From assembly GCA_003614735.1 (NCBI GenBank), contig KZ992606.1, positions 1 to 26,737 of the forward strand: 26,737 nucleotides of DNA, read 5' to 3'. Made by a program: the position numbers and the translations under genes. Positions 8,526 to 20,870 of this stretch are shown here, one piece after another (position 1 is the stretch's first letter; the number at the start of each line of letters is the position of its first letter). The stretch comes from Thamnocephalis sphaerospora (lineage: Eukaryota > Zoopagomycota > Zoopagomycetes > Zoopagales > Sigmoideomycetaceae). Under the pieces are notes generated by a model. That model saw only the letters and a list, made by a program, of their open reading frames with translations, made no database searches and had not been told where the DNA came from.

Positions 8526-11500
8526 ATGGTCGCCGACACGGTCCATAGCAAAGGAGCAGCAGCCGACGGTGCGCGCAAGCGGTCGAGGCGCAAGCGCGCG
8601 CCTGGCAAGCGTGCACGCGCTTTGATGGCCGACGAACAGGCTCAGGAGTCGACGGCGGCCGACAGCTTTGCCCGGGCGGACGGACTGGCTTGGGCTGAGG
8701 TGGTGCCGCCCAGCGGTATCATCCACGGTGACGACGACCTCGGCGGTTTCCTCTGTCTGGAGGAGGTGGAAGGCGTGGATTGCGTATGGGAGGGCGACGA
8801 CTCGGTCGGCAGGGTATGCCGCTTCAAGGTGAGCGTCATGCGCTGGCGACAACAGACGTCGTCTAGCTGCTAACCCGTGGAACTAGCCTGCAGCCAGCAA
8901 AAGCGCAAAGCAGTCGCAACAGACTCGTCAGGCACATCCAGATGCGCCGCTGACGGAAGAGGAGATGCAAAACTTTATTCATATTGATGACTTTATCGAG
9001 ACGGACAATGCGCCTAGCCAAAGGACCAAGACTGGCAAGCAAAGCAAGGGCAAAAAGACGCCTTTGGAAGTATCGGAAAAAGAGGAGGAGGAAGAGGATA
9101 AGCAGGTATCGGACGACGAGGAGGAAGATGACGATGAGGAGAAAGAAGAAGAAGAAGAGGAGGAGGAGGAGGAGGAGGAGGAGGAGGAAGAAGAGGAGGC
9201 AAAAGAGCATGCAAAGGCACCAGCAGCATCAAAGGCATCCAAGCAAACGATGCCAGCTGCTCAGGCGCATCAAGGTGCGCATTGATGGGCGTGCAGAATA
9301 GCTGGATATCTCGGCTAATGTAGCGCACGGTTGTAGACGTTGATGTATCCGCATGGGAAGCACTTGGACTGGCATCGCCAATCCTAGACGCTCTTAGGAA
9401 ACTTGGCTTCAGCAAGCCATCGGAAATCCAGAGCAAAGTGCTACCACTGGCCCTCAAGAAACGTGATATTATTGGCGCTGCCGAGACGGTGCGTGCGACC
9501 AGCTGACCTTGATCATCGTCGTGTGCAGCCGAACTAACGGCACGCGTGGTATAGGGCTCGGGCAAGACACTGGCGTTTGGTATCCCGATGGTTCAGTATC
9601 TGGCTCGCTTGCCGGACTTGGCCGAGCAGTCGCAGCGTGGTCTGACCGGTCTGGTGCTGGCACCGACGCGTGAGCTGGCCATCCAAGTCAAGGACCACAT
9701 TGCAGCCGTGGCACAGTGCATGCCTATCAGGGTGCGTCGCTATTGTTCAAGGCCCATGCGGCATCTGCGCCTGCAGCTCACAGCGAGCGTGCTGTGTCTT
9801 AGGTGGCCGCCATTGTTGGTGGCATGTCAGTGCAGAAGCAGGAGCGTATTCTGCGCCAGCGTCCCGATATCCTCGTGGCCACGCCTGGTCGACTGTGGGA
9901 AATCATGTCCGAGGTATGTGGTCTAACATTTTTGCAAGCTGTATGGGCCGTCCCAGCTTATGCAGACGGGCCGAACGGTACTAGAATGACGACCATGCCG
10001 CACATATTCGCCGTCTCCGTTTTTTGGCGCTGGACGAGGCAGACCGCATGCTCGAGTCAGGCCACTTTAAGGAGCTGGAATTTATTTTGAGTGCCATTTC
10101 GCGCAAAAACAGGTGAGCTGCAGTCCAATTGTATCGGCCATGCTGCAGGCAGACGGCAGTAGCGCGCGCTAACAAAACAACATGGCGTTCTATTGCAGCG
10201 TCAACGAGTGGAAAAAGAGCGATACTCCAACTGGTCAGCATGCCACGGCTGCAAGTGAGGACATGCGTGCATACGCCAGCGTGTTCATCGTGGAGCGTGG
10301 TGCACGATGCTAACCAGATTGGGCTTGCGGGTAGAGAAACCGCCCAAGCGGCAGACTTTTGTGTTTTCGGCAACGCTTAGCCAAGATCTTCGCATTGGCA
10401 AGCGTGGGGCCGCGCCCAAGAAGCAAAAGACTGGTGCGACCGGTGCTCATGGACTGCGTATGTACATTGGCGAGTTGGCATGCGGCAAACTGCGGTGTGC
10501 TTGGCTAAACCTGGCACCATTAGAGGATCTGATGGACCGCATCGACTTTGACGACAGCAATCCTCAGACAGTGGACATTACGCGCCAGGAAGCGGTGGCC
10601 GAGCGACTGGTGGAGGCTCGCATTGACTGCCTCAAGGAGGAAAAGGTGCGCGCCATGATATGCGCATACCGGCGCAGTAGCTCCCTGTAGCATGCTGACG
10701 ACGATGCGCCAGGATCTCTATCTGTACTACTTTCTCTGCCGCTATCCCGGCCGCACACTGGTGTTTGCCAACAGCATCGACTGCATTCGCCGTGTGTTGC
10801 CGCTGTTCAAGCTGCTTCGTGTGAATGTGTACGGCCTGCACGCACAAATGCAGCAGCGCCAGCGTCTCAAGAATGTCGACCGGTAGGTACCCACGGCGCT
10901 GCAACCTATTACTGTCGCTCACCTGTTCACGATGGCACCATCCAGGTTCAAGGCAGACGACCGTGCCGTGCTGATTGCCAGTGATGTAGCGGCTCGCGGT
11001 CTCGATATCCCCTTTGTCGAGCATGTCATTCACTACCAGCTGCCACGCTCTGGCGAGGTGTGTAGACTGAGTCGATAGCGCCTGCTCAACCGCCGATACT
11101 GATGGCTTGCCTCATGGGGATGGTCCTTGTGCATATGTGCTTGCCCCACATACGTGCGATAGATTTACGTGCACCGCAGTGGCCGTACAGCGCGTGCGGG
11201 CCGTGAGGGCATCAGCGCTATGCTATGCAGCCCCGACGAGTTGACGCACTACCGCAAGTTGTGCCAGGTGCTGAAGAAACGTACGTGTGTTTTGCACACG
11301 CAACCGCATGCGACCAGCTGCTAACGAGCCATTTTCCCGTCGCGGCGGCCTCCTACCGCCAGCCAACGGAGTACCCGAGTTTCCCGTGGACCAGACTATT
11401 GTCGGAGAACTCAAAAAGCGCGTGCAGCTTGCGCGCAAAATTGACCAAGAAGAGCATCGCATGCAGAAGGTAGGCCAGCTGCAGCTGCACATTGTCTAGC

Positions 11501-12029
11501 TGCAGACCGGCCAACGCTGACGTGACTGCCGGCGCAATGACATGCAGAACCGTCATGAAGACGACTGGATGGTGAAGCACGCAGAGGCCATGGACATTGA
11601 GCTGGACGAGTCCATGTAGGTGTCCGTTTCTCTCTTCCCTCCCTCCCTCCCTCCCCTCCCCCTGCAGCGATGGCGATGCCACTCACACGACCGACGCAGG
11701 CTTCGCAAGCCAGTCGACACAGAAGAGCAGCAGCGCAGTAAAACCAAAGTGCAGCAGATGAAGCGCACACTGGCCGACCTCCTTGCACGGCCGCTGATTC
11801 CGCGCGGCTCCTCCGCACGCTACCTCACCAGCGGCGTTGTGCGCGATTTGGCCGAACGCCTTCTCGGCGATACTGGTAAGTGAACGCAGCACGCGTCTTC
11901 ATGACAACGTGGCTCACTCGGCAGCGCAACCCCGCAGGCAACAGCGTGCTGCCAGCCTTGGACAAGTCAACGGCCATCCTGGATGCCAAGTCGCTCAAAC
12001 GGAAACGACGCCGGGGCGAGCTGGTGTAG
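8526..12029 (+). CDS. MAK5: DEAD-box RNA helicase MAK5/DDX24, 15 exons
   Basis: Nucleolar ATP-dependent RNA helicase of 60S ribosomal subunit assembly. Exons: 8526-8828, 8887-9274, 9337-9488, 9555-9731, 9803-9913, 9985-10112, 10199-10254, 10335-10645, 10713-10882, 10946-11057, 11163-11280, 11363-11469, 11548-11615, 11700-11875, 11938-12029. All phases join, giving 822 residues. The N-terminus is basic, then carries [13 protein letters not shown] as in MAK5 and a long Glu run (exon 2). Helicase motifs: Q-motif region [17 protein letters not shown] (279-286), [21 protein letters not shown] (394-397), SAT (450-452), [41 protein letters not shown]. The inserted segment before the second RecA domain, and the tail with FPVDQTIV and [13 protein letters not shown], fit MAK5/DDX24 rather than DRS1. 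The ATG at 8526 precedes the basic tract with no intron needed. Introns are 58-105 nt with GCTAAC-like branch sites. Confidence 0.95.
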
Positions 12030-12639
12030 ACGACAAGACGACTTGTCGTGACTGCCAAATTCCAAATACACGCGTTTTGCTCGCATGCTTTGTGTCTACC
12101 GTTTACGGCAAGTTCATGGTATCTTCTACCGTGGCAAGAGTCCAGCCTCTGTGATGCTGCCGTGGCGCCACTGTGAACAAGTGGCCAGCCTGCTTTCTCT
12201 TGAACATGCTAGCTGAAAGGGAAAGCAGCCTTGTTTTCCTTTACCAGCAACAGATACACCACCGTCGCTACCATCTCGTACGCACACCTTTGCCTCTTCA
12301 AGCGCTTGCACTCCATCGCGCCTGTTCGCCTTGCCGCGCATCCGCACGTGTGTGTGTGTGCCTCTCCCATTGATACAGCGTGGCGCTTGTCTTTGCACGC
12401 GTTCGTCGGCACGCTCTTTCTTACTCTTCGTCCTTTTGCTCTCCCTTTCTCTCCTGCTCTCTCGTTCTCTCCTCAGTCTCCCCTATCTCTACCCTGTGAC
12501 CTCCACGGAAACTGGTTGCTTTGGTCTTGCTCACGTGTTGCCAGTCAAAGTCGTCCACATCTTTTTCGATTCCACCGTTTTTACTACTAAACACCTTATT
12601 CCCCATTCCACCTGGCTAGAGACTGCGCCGGTGGACATC
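12030..12639. other. Promoter and 5' leader of the 965-residue gene
   Basis: No gene is seen between the MAK5 stop and the next ATG. From about 12410 to 12495 the plus strand is almost purely pyrimidine (CTCTTTC, CTCCCTTTCTCTCC and similar). This is typical of fungal promoters near transcription start sites, or of a 5' leader intron. An E-box CACGTG lies at 12532-12537. Confidence 0.5.
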
Positions 12640-15600
12640 ATGCCTCTTTCCGTCACGCCAAAGGAAAGTCCAGCCGTTACCGAAAGAGAATTGGCGGCGC
12701 GAAGAAGACAGCCGCGCCTGTTTCTCTCGCTGGGTAATCATGGACTAGGACCAGCAGTGCGAGAGGTGGCTTTGAGCGGCAGTAACGGTGGACTGGCAAC
12801 CGCCGCCACTGGAAGCAGCTATGCGCACGCCACGATTGGCTCACCGTACCGGCGAAGGGGCGAAAGTCCGCTTGCAGAATGTTCGCCAAGCAGTCCGCTG
12901 GCCCAGCCTGCTGTGGCGCTGGGTCAGGCCGGCCATGGCACACTAGGTAAACGCCATTCGCAGGTGGCCGCTTGGGTAGCAGAGACACGGCGGATGCTGA
13001 GTACCGACTGGGTGAGTCGCGTCTCCAAGGGTTACGGCCTAGACGACGACGACGACGACGACGGCGGTGACGACAGTGGCGTCAATGGCAACGGTGTTAG
13101 CACCAGCAGCGGCAAGAAGCACGGTCTGCTGGATACCGGCATTCGTGCAAGGCCACGTGAGTGTGAATGCGCTGATAACGCATGTATGCGGTTGACGCTG
13201 ATGGTCTTGTGAACAATGTGTATCGTAGCGCTACCGCAGGAATTTCGGGAGGTGGCAGGGGCCAGCGTGGCGACAAAGCAGACGTTTGCCCCAGCGGCTG
13301 TGGAGGCACAGGCTGGAGAGCGCCAGTCAGAAAAGGACACTGCGCCACAGCTGCGGCAAAACAATATCTCCCATAGCGGTGCAAACCAGAGCAACGGCAA
13401 CCCCAAAGGCTACAGCGGCCGCCTTTGGGAGCACGGCTACGATAATAGTGGCGATAAGCACAACACGAGTGAAGCAGGCAACGATGACGAAGACGACGAC
13501 GATGATCGCCAGCTGCGCATGCTGCTCTCTTCAGTTCGCGATGAAGAGGCGGTGCATCTGACGCGCTTGGCACGGGGATATGCTGAGCAGCGGCGAGCTA
13601 ATCGCACTAGCATTGGCTCCAGCGTTGATCTGACCAATACGTCGGCGCATAATCGTACACAAGAGTCACTGCTACCGCTTGCAACAACAGGGCGATCCGC
13701 CAGTGAGTCGAGCCAGCGGCCGCCACGGCTGCAGGGAACGCCTGCGCGGGATACGACGGCCGAAAGCGATGTACACATCTCTGCTTCCACTTGGGATCGG
13801 AGTGATCGATGCAAAACAAATTTGCAAAATCGATACAATCATATCTACGCTCAAATGGCGGAGCATGGTAATTACAATCCACTGGATGAGCGCCGCAAGA
13901 AACAGCAGCAGCAGCAGCAACACGCGGCCAGTGAGACATATAGTCGTGCATCAACGCCCGAAGGAACTGTGATTGCTGGCAGTAGGATTACATCGGCAAC
14001 ACCTGCTGCCATCGGTCGGGCAGAATTGACGCATCTTCGCGCCCCAGCGTCAAGCAGAGCGCCAGCAGAAACTGGTGCTTATGGAAAACGATCCATCCTA
14101 TCGAGCATGGATCCCGACATGAGCAACCATCACCACCACAACAACCATAACAACAGCAATGAGGAGGAGGAGGAAGAAGGAGGGGTGGATGAGGACGACG
14201 ACATGGACGAGGACGAGGGTAGCTCTCAGGCTTCCTCGTCTAGTAGACCTTTCCAGCGGCGTGGGCGCACATTGGCGCGGGAAATCAAGCAGGTGTTGGC
14301 ACACGCGCGGCTCAAGAATCCGCTTCGGCGAGCCATATCGCGTACACGACAGGTAACAGGCATGAGCGAGGGACGCATAGCTGGTGAGCAGACGCTTACG
14401 CTGTGAAATGCACCAATAGCGGGGACATACTCGGCACAACCAATCCGAGTCTGATATCACGGTTGACGGCGAAGTTGGACCGGCCGAAAATCCGCACGAC
14501 GCACGCGCTTCTGGTTCAGAGTCGGGTGATCCAATGCGCTCGTCGCAGTCGATGCCGGTGTTGCCGCGCGACCGTGTTGCAGGTCAGCCAGAGTTGGCGC
14601 GTCGTCTGCGGTCAAGCACGCTGCCGGTGGTGCAGGAGAAGGATGAGCCGGTGCGGTCGCCAAAGTCACTGGTAGGTGCTTTTGCCACGATGGCGCCTAG
14701 ACCCCTGTTGATTAGCATTCTGCAGGATTGTGGTAACGTCACCTTTGAGCGCTCGCCTCCCGGAGAGCATCGCAAAGCACTGTCGGAAAAGCAGATGCCA
14801 GCTCGCTCGCGGCTACGCTTCTCTGGCGCCGACCGTCCGGTATCATTGGCACGAGGTAGGTGGCTAAGCGTGTAGGACGTATTGTCATCTCTTTCCACCG
14901 ACGGCGCGCTGACCTAGTTGCATGCACGACCAGCTCTCGAGTCGCCTGATAGTGCGGCAAAGCCTGTTTATTCGCGTCTGCAGGCGCTGCAAGAGTCGGA
15001 GGAGCTGCGCTCGGCACTCATGTCGGAGCGCGTTGTACTTTTGTTCAAACGGTTCCACGAGCAAAGTGAGCACGCGCCTGCGTGTGCCGCAACTGGTGCT
15101 GCCGAGTGGCTAACCTATCTGTGCAGATGCATACGTCGACACGCGCGGTGACGACACCTTTTTGATGAGACGACTCATCGAGGACCAAGGTCTGCAACAC
15201 GAATCAGAGCGGTCTTGTGCACGCAATGCGCTAACATGAATTCACACGCTTACAGGCAAACTGGCCGAACTGGAGATTACCTTGCGTACCGGCAAAATTC
15301 CCATGTGTGTTTCTGCGCTGTTTAATGGCGCACGCGTGAGCACATGTATCCTGCTGTCACACAGTGCTCATTGCATTACTCCATGTTGCAGGTACCATGA
15401 ATTCATCGAGCTACTGGGTCACGCGCAAACAAATGAGCGAGAAGTGCGTCAGTTTACAGAAAGCCTGAATGTAAGCAAGCATGCTAGCGCATGGTCGTCA
15501 CTGCATGGTTGCCCGTACTGATGCAGCAAATGTAGAACCGCTGGGCGGCGATGGATGGCCTTGGCCAAAGGCGGGTGCGCTCAGCAATTATGGATGACAT

Positions 15601-16254
15601 GCATGGCGGCGAAGCGCATGCATCAACCGGCATACTCGCGCGCAAGGATGAGCACCGCACACTCACCGAGCTGATAGAAAGCTTGAACGAGCACACGGCA
15701 ACGTTCCTTGACCAGTTGGAAGAGGTTACGCAGAGTCAGCGCTGGTAAGTGGTCGGCATGCAGCGATGCTATCGTTGCTGGCCTGCTTGCTAATGGTGCG
15801 CGGGTGTCTGCTACTGCTGCAGTATCACCGAAGAGACACGCGGTTCGCTGGCACGTACTAGCGGCATTGCGCAGCAAAGTGGACGCTGCTTTCAACAGGT
15901 GAGGAGGAGAAGGAGGGTGGGCGGCGCTGCAGTGTGACTTGCGTGCGGTGATAGCATGCTAACGCTGCGCAACGTGTAACCAGCTCAATATGCTTGCGGA
16001 CGAGCATCAGCGCTTCATGGCCGCGCACCAGGGCTATTGGATGGAGCTGGTCTACTCGCTTGTTTCGTATCTTTTAGAAGGTGAGCTGCATCCGCCCTTG
16101 CTCTGCTGTCGCGTGTTTATGCTAACGCAAAGGCCCAGGCGCTGCATTTGCATTCTGGATCGTTGCGTTGCTAATCATCTACATTCGGCGGATCATTCTG
16201 CTACCCAAAACGCTTTTCTCAACGCGCGGACCAACGACACATCATCACCGCTAG
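12640..16254 (+). CDS. Unrecognised low-complexity, coiled-coil, tail-anchored protein, 11 exons
   Basis: I do not recognise this gene. Exons: 12640-13156, 13229-14352, 14420-14855, 14934-15065, 15127-15189, 15256-15304, 15392-15470, 15536-15744, 15823-15898, 15984-16080, 16139-16254. Every junction keeps the frame, giving 965 residues. The first two thirds are disordered, rich in Ser, Ala, Arg and Gln, with Asp runs (near 13043 and 13488), a Gln run (13900-13920), a His/Asn run (14125-14158) and a Glu/Asp run (14161-14217). The last third is helical and likely coiled coil (QALQESEELRSALMSERVV, LTELIESLNEHTATFLDQL). It ends with one hydrophobic segment, AAFAFWIVALLIIYIRRIILL, and a short basic tail. 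This suggests a tail-anchored membrane protein facing the cytosol or nucleoplasm. The start at 12640 is the first in-frame ATG after the pyrimidine-rich leader. Function unknown. Confidence 0.75.
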
Positions 16255-16320
16255 CACTCGCATGTATATCAATAATATGTATTTTTAGTATTGTCACGCA
16301 CAGCCAGTCTGCTCTGCTGC

Positions 16321-18181
<1,861 letters not shown>

Positions 18182-18297
18182 GGTACTTGTGGTGGCTAAA
18201 GACGATTTGACGTGGCGCCAGAAAAGGTCGTTCAGTTTACTTTTCGCCCTTTAGCAGATTTCAGACTGCATCAAGTCGAGGCTATTTGGTGCTCAGT

Positions 18298-18307
18298 CCA
18301 GGGCGCA
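18298..18307. promoter_or_regulatory. Inverted copy of the TGCGCCCTGG core upstream of NDUFAF7
   Basis: CCAGGGCGCA is the reverse complement of the 10-bp core shared by the two direct repeats at 1310-1350 and 5266-5307. It lies 117-126 bases upstream of the NDUFAF7 ATG. Three such sites, each upstream of a start codon, is more than chance predicts for a 10-mer in this window, but the number is small. Confidence 0.3.
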
Positions 18308-18374
18308 GTCAAAGACTGCACTGCATAGTGAAATGGTCATTGAATAGATAAAGAGTGGTTGGCGAAAAATTGCA

Positions 18375-19339
18375 TCACTCTGTCAGCTCCACAAAGGATG
18401 ACTGAGGCTTGCTGGTGTGTGCCGAATGCACATGCGCGATAATAAGTACCGAGCAGACGAACCTACGTGTGCATGCCGGGTTAATCGCAGCAACACAGCG
18501 GCGCAGACGCCATGTTCTTACCAGTCCAACATGTAGACGACTCCTGAAAATGTGCCCGACAGATCGAAAGCAATGATAAATAGACAGGTGAGATGAGAGA
18601 GAAGCAGGCACAGAATGAGCTGAGTGCCACTTTGCGTCAGCTGCTTCCAGGCTTCCGAGCCAAAGCGACGCAGGTGGCGGAAGACGACCACGAGGAAAAC
18701 GGCCGAGCATGCAACGTCCAAGGGAACGTACAGGCCAAAGCGTATCCACGGATAGTAGAATCGATAGTCGACCGTACATTCGCAGGTTGATCCTTGGATG
18801 GCGGGGCTGGCCCATGCCGCATAGACAAGGAGCGGTGGCGCAGCTATAATCAACAGGCCGAAAACAAGCATCCAGCGAGGTCGGTCCTGAACAATGTATG
18901 CCTTTTGCAGCAGCACAGCACTGATGCACGCTTCGCCTAGATTGGCGGTGACAGCCGCCGTCCACGCGCTTTTCCGACACGTAGCACCGTCGGGATGCAG
19001 CGAAGAGATTGCCACCGCGTTGTACGCAACACCGCACGTCGTTTGGATTAGACAGCACCAGCTGGCCAGAGCGTGCGGGCGCATGCGTATCATGCCGATG
19101 GATAGCCATAGGCAGTGCAGAAACACCAGCAGCATGATGATATTGAGGAATCTTTGCGTGTACATGCCAGAAAAATGCGCCCGCTGCTCCTCTATATTAT
19201 GGCCGGCCTCCACAATGCATTGAAAAGAGTTTCGCTCGCCCAGCGGATGAAGAGGAATGGAGCCAAACCAAATGGCGTCTTTTTGCCACTCTGGATCCGG
19301 CTGCGCGTGCATGTTCATGCTATCACTACTCGGCAGCAT
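18375..19339 (-). CDS. Seven-transmembrane protein, paralogue 1, 2 exons
   Basis: Integral membrane protein of a fungal 7TM family with no function I can name. Exons are 19339-18522 and 18462-18375 on the minus strand, giving 301 residues. Seven hydrophobic segments can be counted, with an outer N-terminus carrying WFGSIPLHPLGE. Shared with paralogue 2 (22905-23891) are ASWCCL-Q, LLQ-AY-V, RFGSEAW followed by GTQ, and LDW in the last segment. The 59-nt intron (18463-18521, GTAAGA...CGTAG) splits the Trp codon of LDW, and removing it restores the seventh helix (FVCSVLIIAHVHSA). Paralogue 2 has no intron there. The C-terminal tail is short. Start choice is between ATGs at 19339 and 19321; no N-terminal signal peptide is obvious. 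Confidence 0.78.
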
Positions 19340-19486
19340 ACTGCTCGAATGGTGGCGAAAATGCGTGTGCTAGGTAGTGGCGTGAGACAGGATACAAGAA
19401 ATGAGACGATGGTGGCGACGTGGTATTAGGGGATACAGGCGTGGTCTAGGGTCAGTGTAGCCGGTGGCGACACTTAAGCATTGACG

Positions 19487-19740
19487 CTGGCGTTGGCTGG
19501 CGACTTTGCCAATCAGGAGACTCTGAACGCAGACATAAGCGCCTGCATCCAAGGGTCCTTGTTGGGCAACTGGTGTTCACGCCACGGTTACACGCTGCGT
19601 GCATTGCCGCATTCGAAGGCTACTTTGCTGGATGTCTAGACGACGCCACTAAATGTGAACGATTGGTGGACCAAGTGCATTCGTGCCACTGCAGCATGCC
19701 GTTGCCAAAGGTGGCCGTAAGCGAGCTGTTGGGACGGTGA
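19487..19740 (+). other. Possible small Cys-rich exon pair
   Basis: One frame reads ETLNADISACIQGSLLGNW. The frame ending in TGA at 19738-19740 reads DDATKCERLVDQVHSCHCS. They can be joined by an intron ending GTCTAG, but the donor is weak (GTTCAC) and no start codon or signal peptide was found. It resembles small secreted fungal proteins in spacing of cysteines only. It could equally be a relic. Confidence 0.2.
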
Positions 19741-19931
19741 TTGCGCGCTGCCTCTCGCTACAACCGCCTATCGATGCAGCTCGTTCTCTGGTTTATGCCT
19801 AAAGTGTTGAACTGCAAAAGGACCGTTGCCTAGACCCCGGAGCGCAGAGGCGGTGGCATGCCAGATGCCGAGTGGACAAGTCGGTGGATGCGATCGCGCC
19901 AACAGCTAGTCCCCAAGCCCTAATGCTGGGG

Positions 19932-20225
19932 CTAGACGCTGGCGCATAGGCCAGTCCAAGGTGAACCTGAGCAGTGCCGGACCGTCGAGTAAAAGGGGGC
20001 GGGTATAGCGATGAGATGTACCAAATACCCGGCGCGCACCCTTGAGTCCGTGGATTTAACGGACATGTCCATACTGGGCAAGCCAGCGACCACAGCCAAA
20101 TGCCGTTGGCTAGGAATGATCCGGCAAATGTGCTCATGTTTGCGCCACAGAGGTGCTGCGGTATGTCCTTGCAAACACGGCAACAGCGCCGCCAGCAGCA
20201 ATACCATAAGCATTTTCGGCATGGA
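19932..20225 (-). CDS. Possible small secreted protein
   Basis: Open frame of 97 codons starting MPKMLMVLLLAALLPCLQG, a good signal-peptide pattern with a likely cleavage after Gly or Ala. The rest has no recognised domain, and its composition (HLAVVAGLPSMDMSVKS and similar) is not distinctive. No introns were needed. It could be a chance frame in an intergenic region; the only positive evidence is the N-terminus. Confidence 0.28.
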   Translation of the reverse strand, partial: SMPKMLMVLLLAALLPCLQGHTAAPLWRKHEHICRIIPSQRHLAVVAGLPSMDMSVKSTDSRVRAGYLVHLIAIPAPFYSTVRHCSGSPWTGLCASV

Positions 20226-20870
20226 CCGGCTGCTACATGTCATTTGCATACCACTTTAATAGGACGGCGTATTATGCCTAGTCGGATTGCCTGTAGTGGC
20301 GGCAAGGCCCGGCTGTCTATCCTCAGCAGAGCACAGGCAAGGCAGTTGCTATTGCCTACACGCCCAAAGCGGCATTATACTTACGTCGCTCCGGTTACAC
20401 CAGAGTCCGAGAGTAGCCCAGTAGCTGCCGGTACCAAACGCGCACAAAACCCTGCGTGCTGCATGTTAGCCTTCTTTGCTAGATTTACAAGGCCGTACGG
20501 GGCTGCGTCTGTCTGCAAAAAACCATCGAGATCATCGCCTTGCACCTCTGCAAGCCTGCTTTTCTAATCTAGGCATGCATTGCCTTTTATATACGGCTAC
20601 GCATCCTTGATTGGGTGTGTCCATCGGAAGAATGCACAAGTATTACTGCCTTGTGCTCTGCTTTTATGTGGGACTAGCGCCATTAATTGGCTAGTCGCAT
20701 GCGCACCATGACAATCGCATGATATCAGTTGTGCTGTGTCTATACTAGTCCAGGAGCTGCTGGTAATGTTGTCCATTGGTACAAATATCTGCTACCATTG
20801 GTATGCTGTGCTCCGACATATCCTCCTTCTTTTCGTTCCCATATCAGCTGGTCTTTCTACTTGTATTACG

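Larger units (their letters stand above)
19340..20870. other. 1.5-kb region upstream of the glycosyltransferase, mostly unassigned
   Basis: No confident gene. Two weak candidates are listed separately: a Cys-rich plus-strand frame ending at 19740, and a minus-strand frame with a signal-like N-terminus at 19932-20225. The stretch 20570-20870 should hold the glycosyltransferase promoter; TTTTATATA at about 20584 is a possible TATA element. Confidence 0.45.

Noticed and set aside
8235-8852. 205-codon minus-strand frame
   Set aside because: It is antisense to MAK5 exon 1 and its leader; no domain, and MAK5 is certain.
9014-9565. Minus-strand frames rich in Leu, Ser or Pro
   Set aside because: They are complements of the MAK5 acidic run.
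8526-12029. Calling the helicase DRS1/DDX27
   Set aside because: The [13 protein letters not shown] segment, the insert before the second RecA domain and the FPVDQTIV tail fit MAK5/DDX24.
12331-12639. N-terminal extension of the 965-residue protein
   Set aside because: The frame is open, but the first in-frame ATG is at 12640 and the upstream codons come from the pyrimidine-rich leader.
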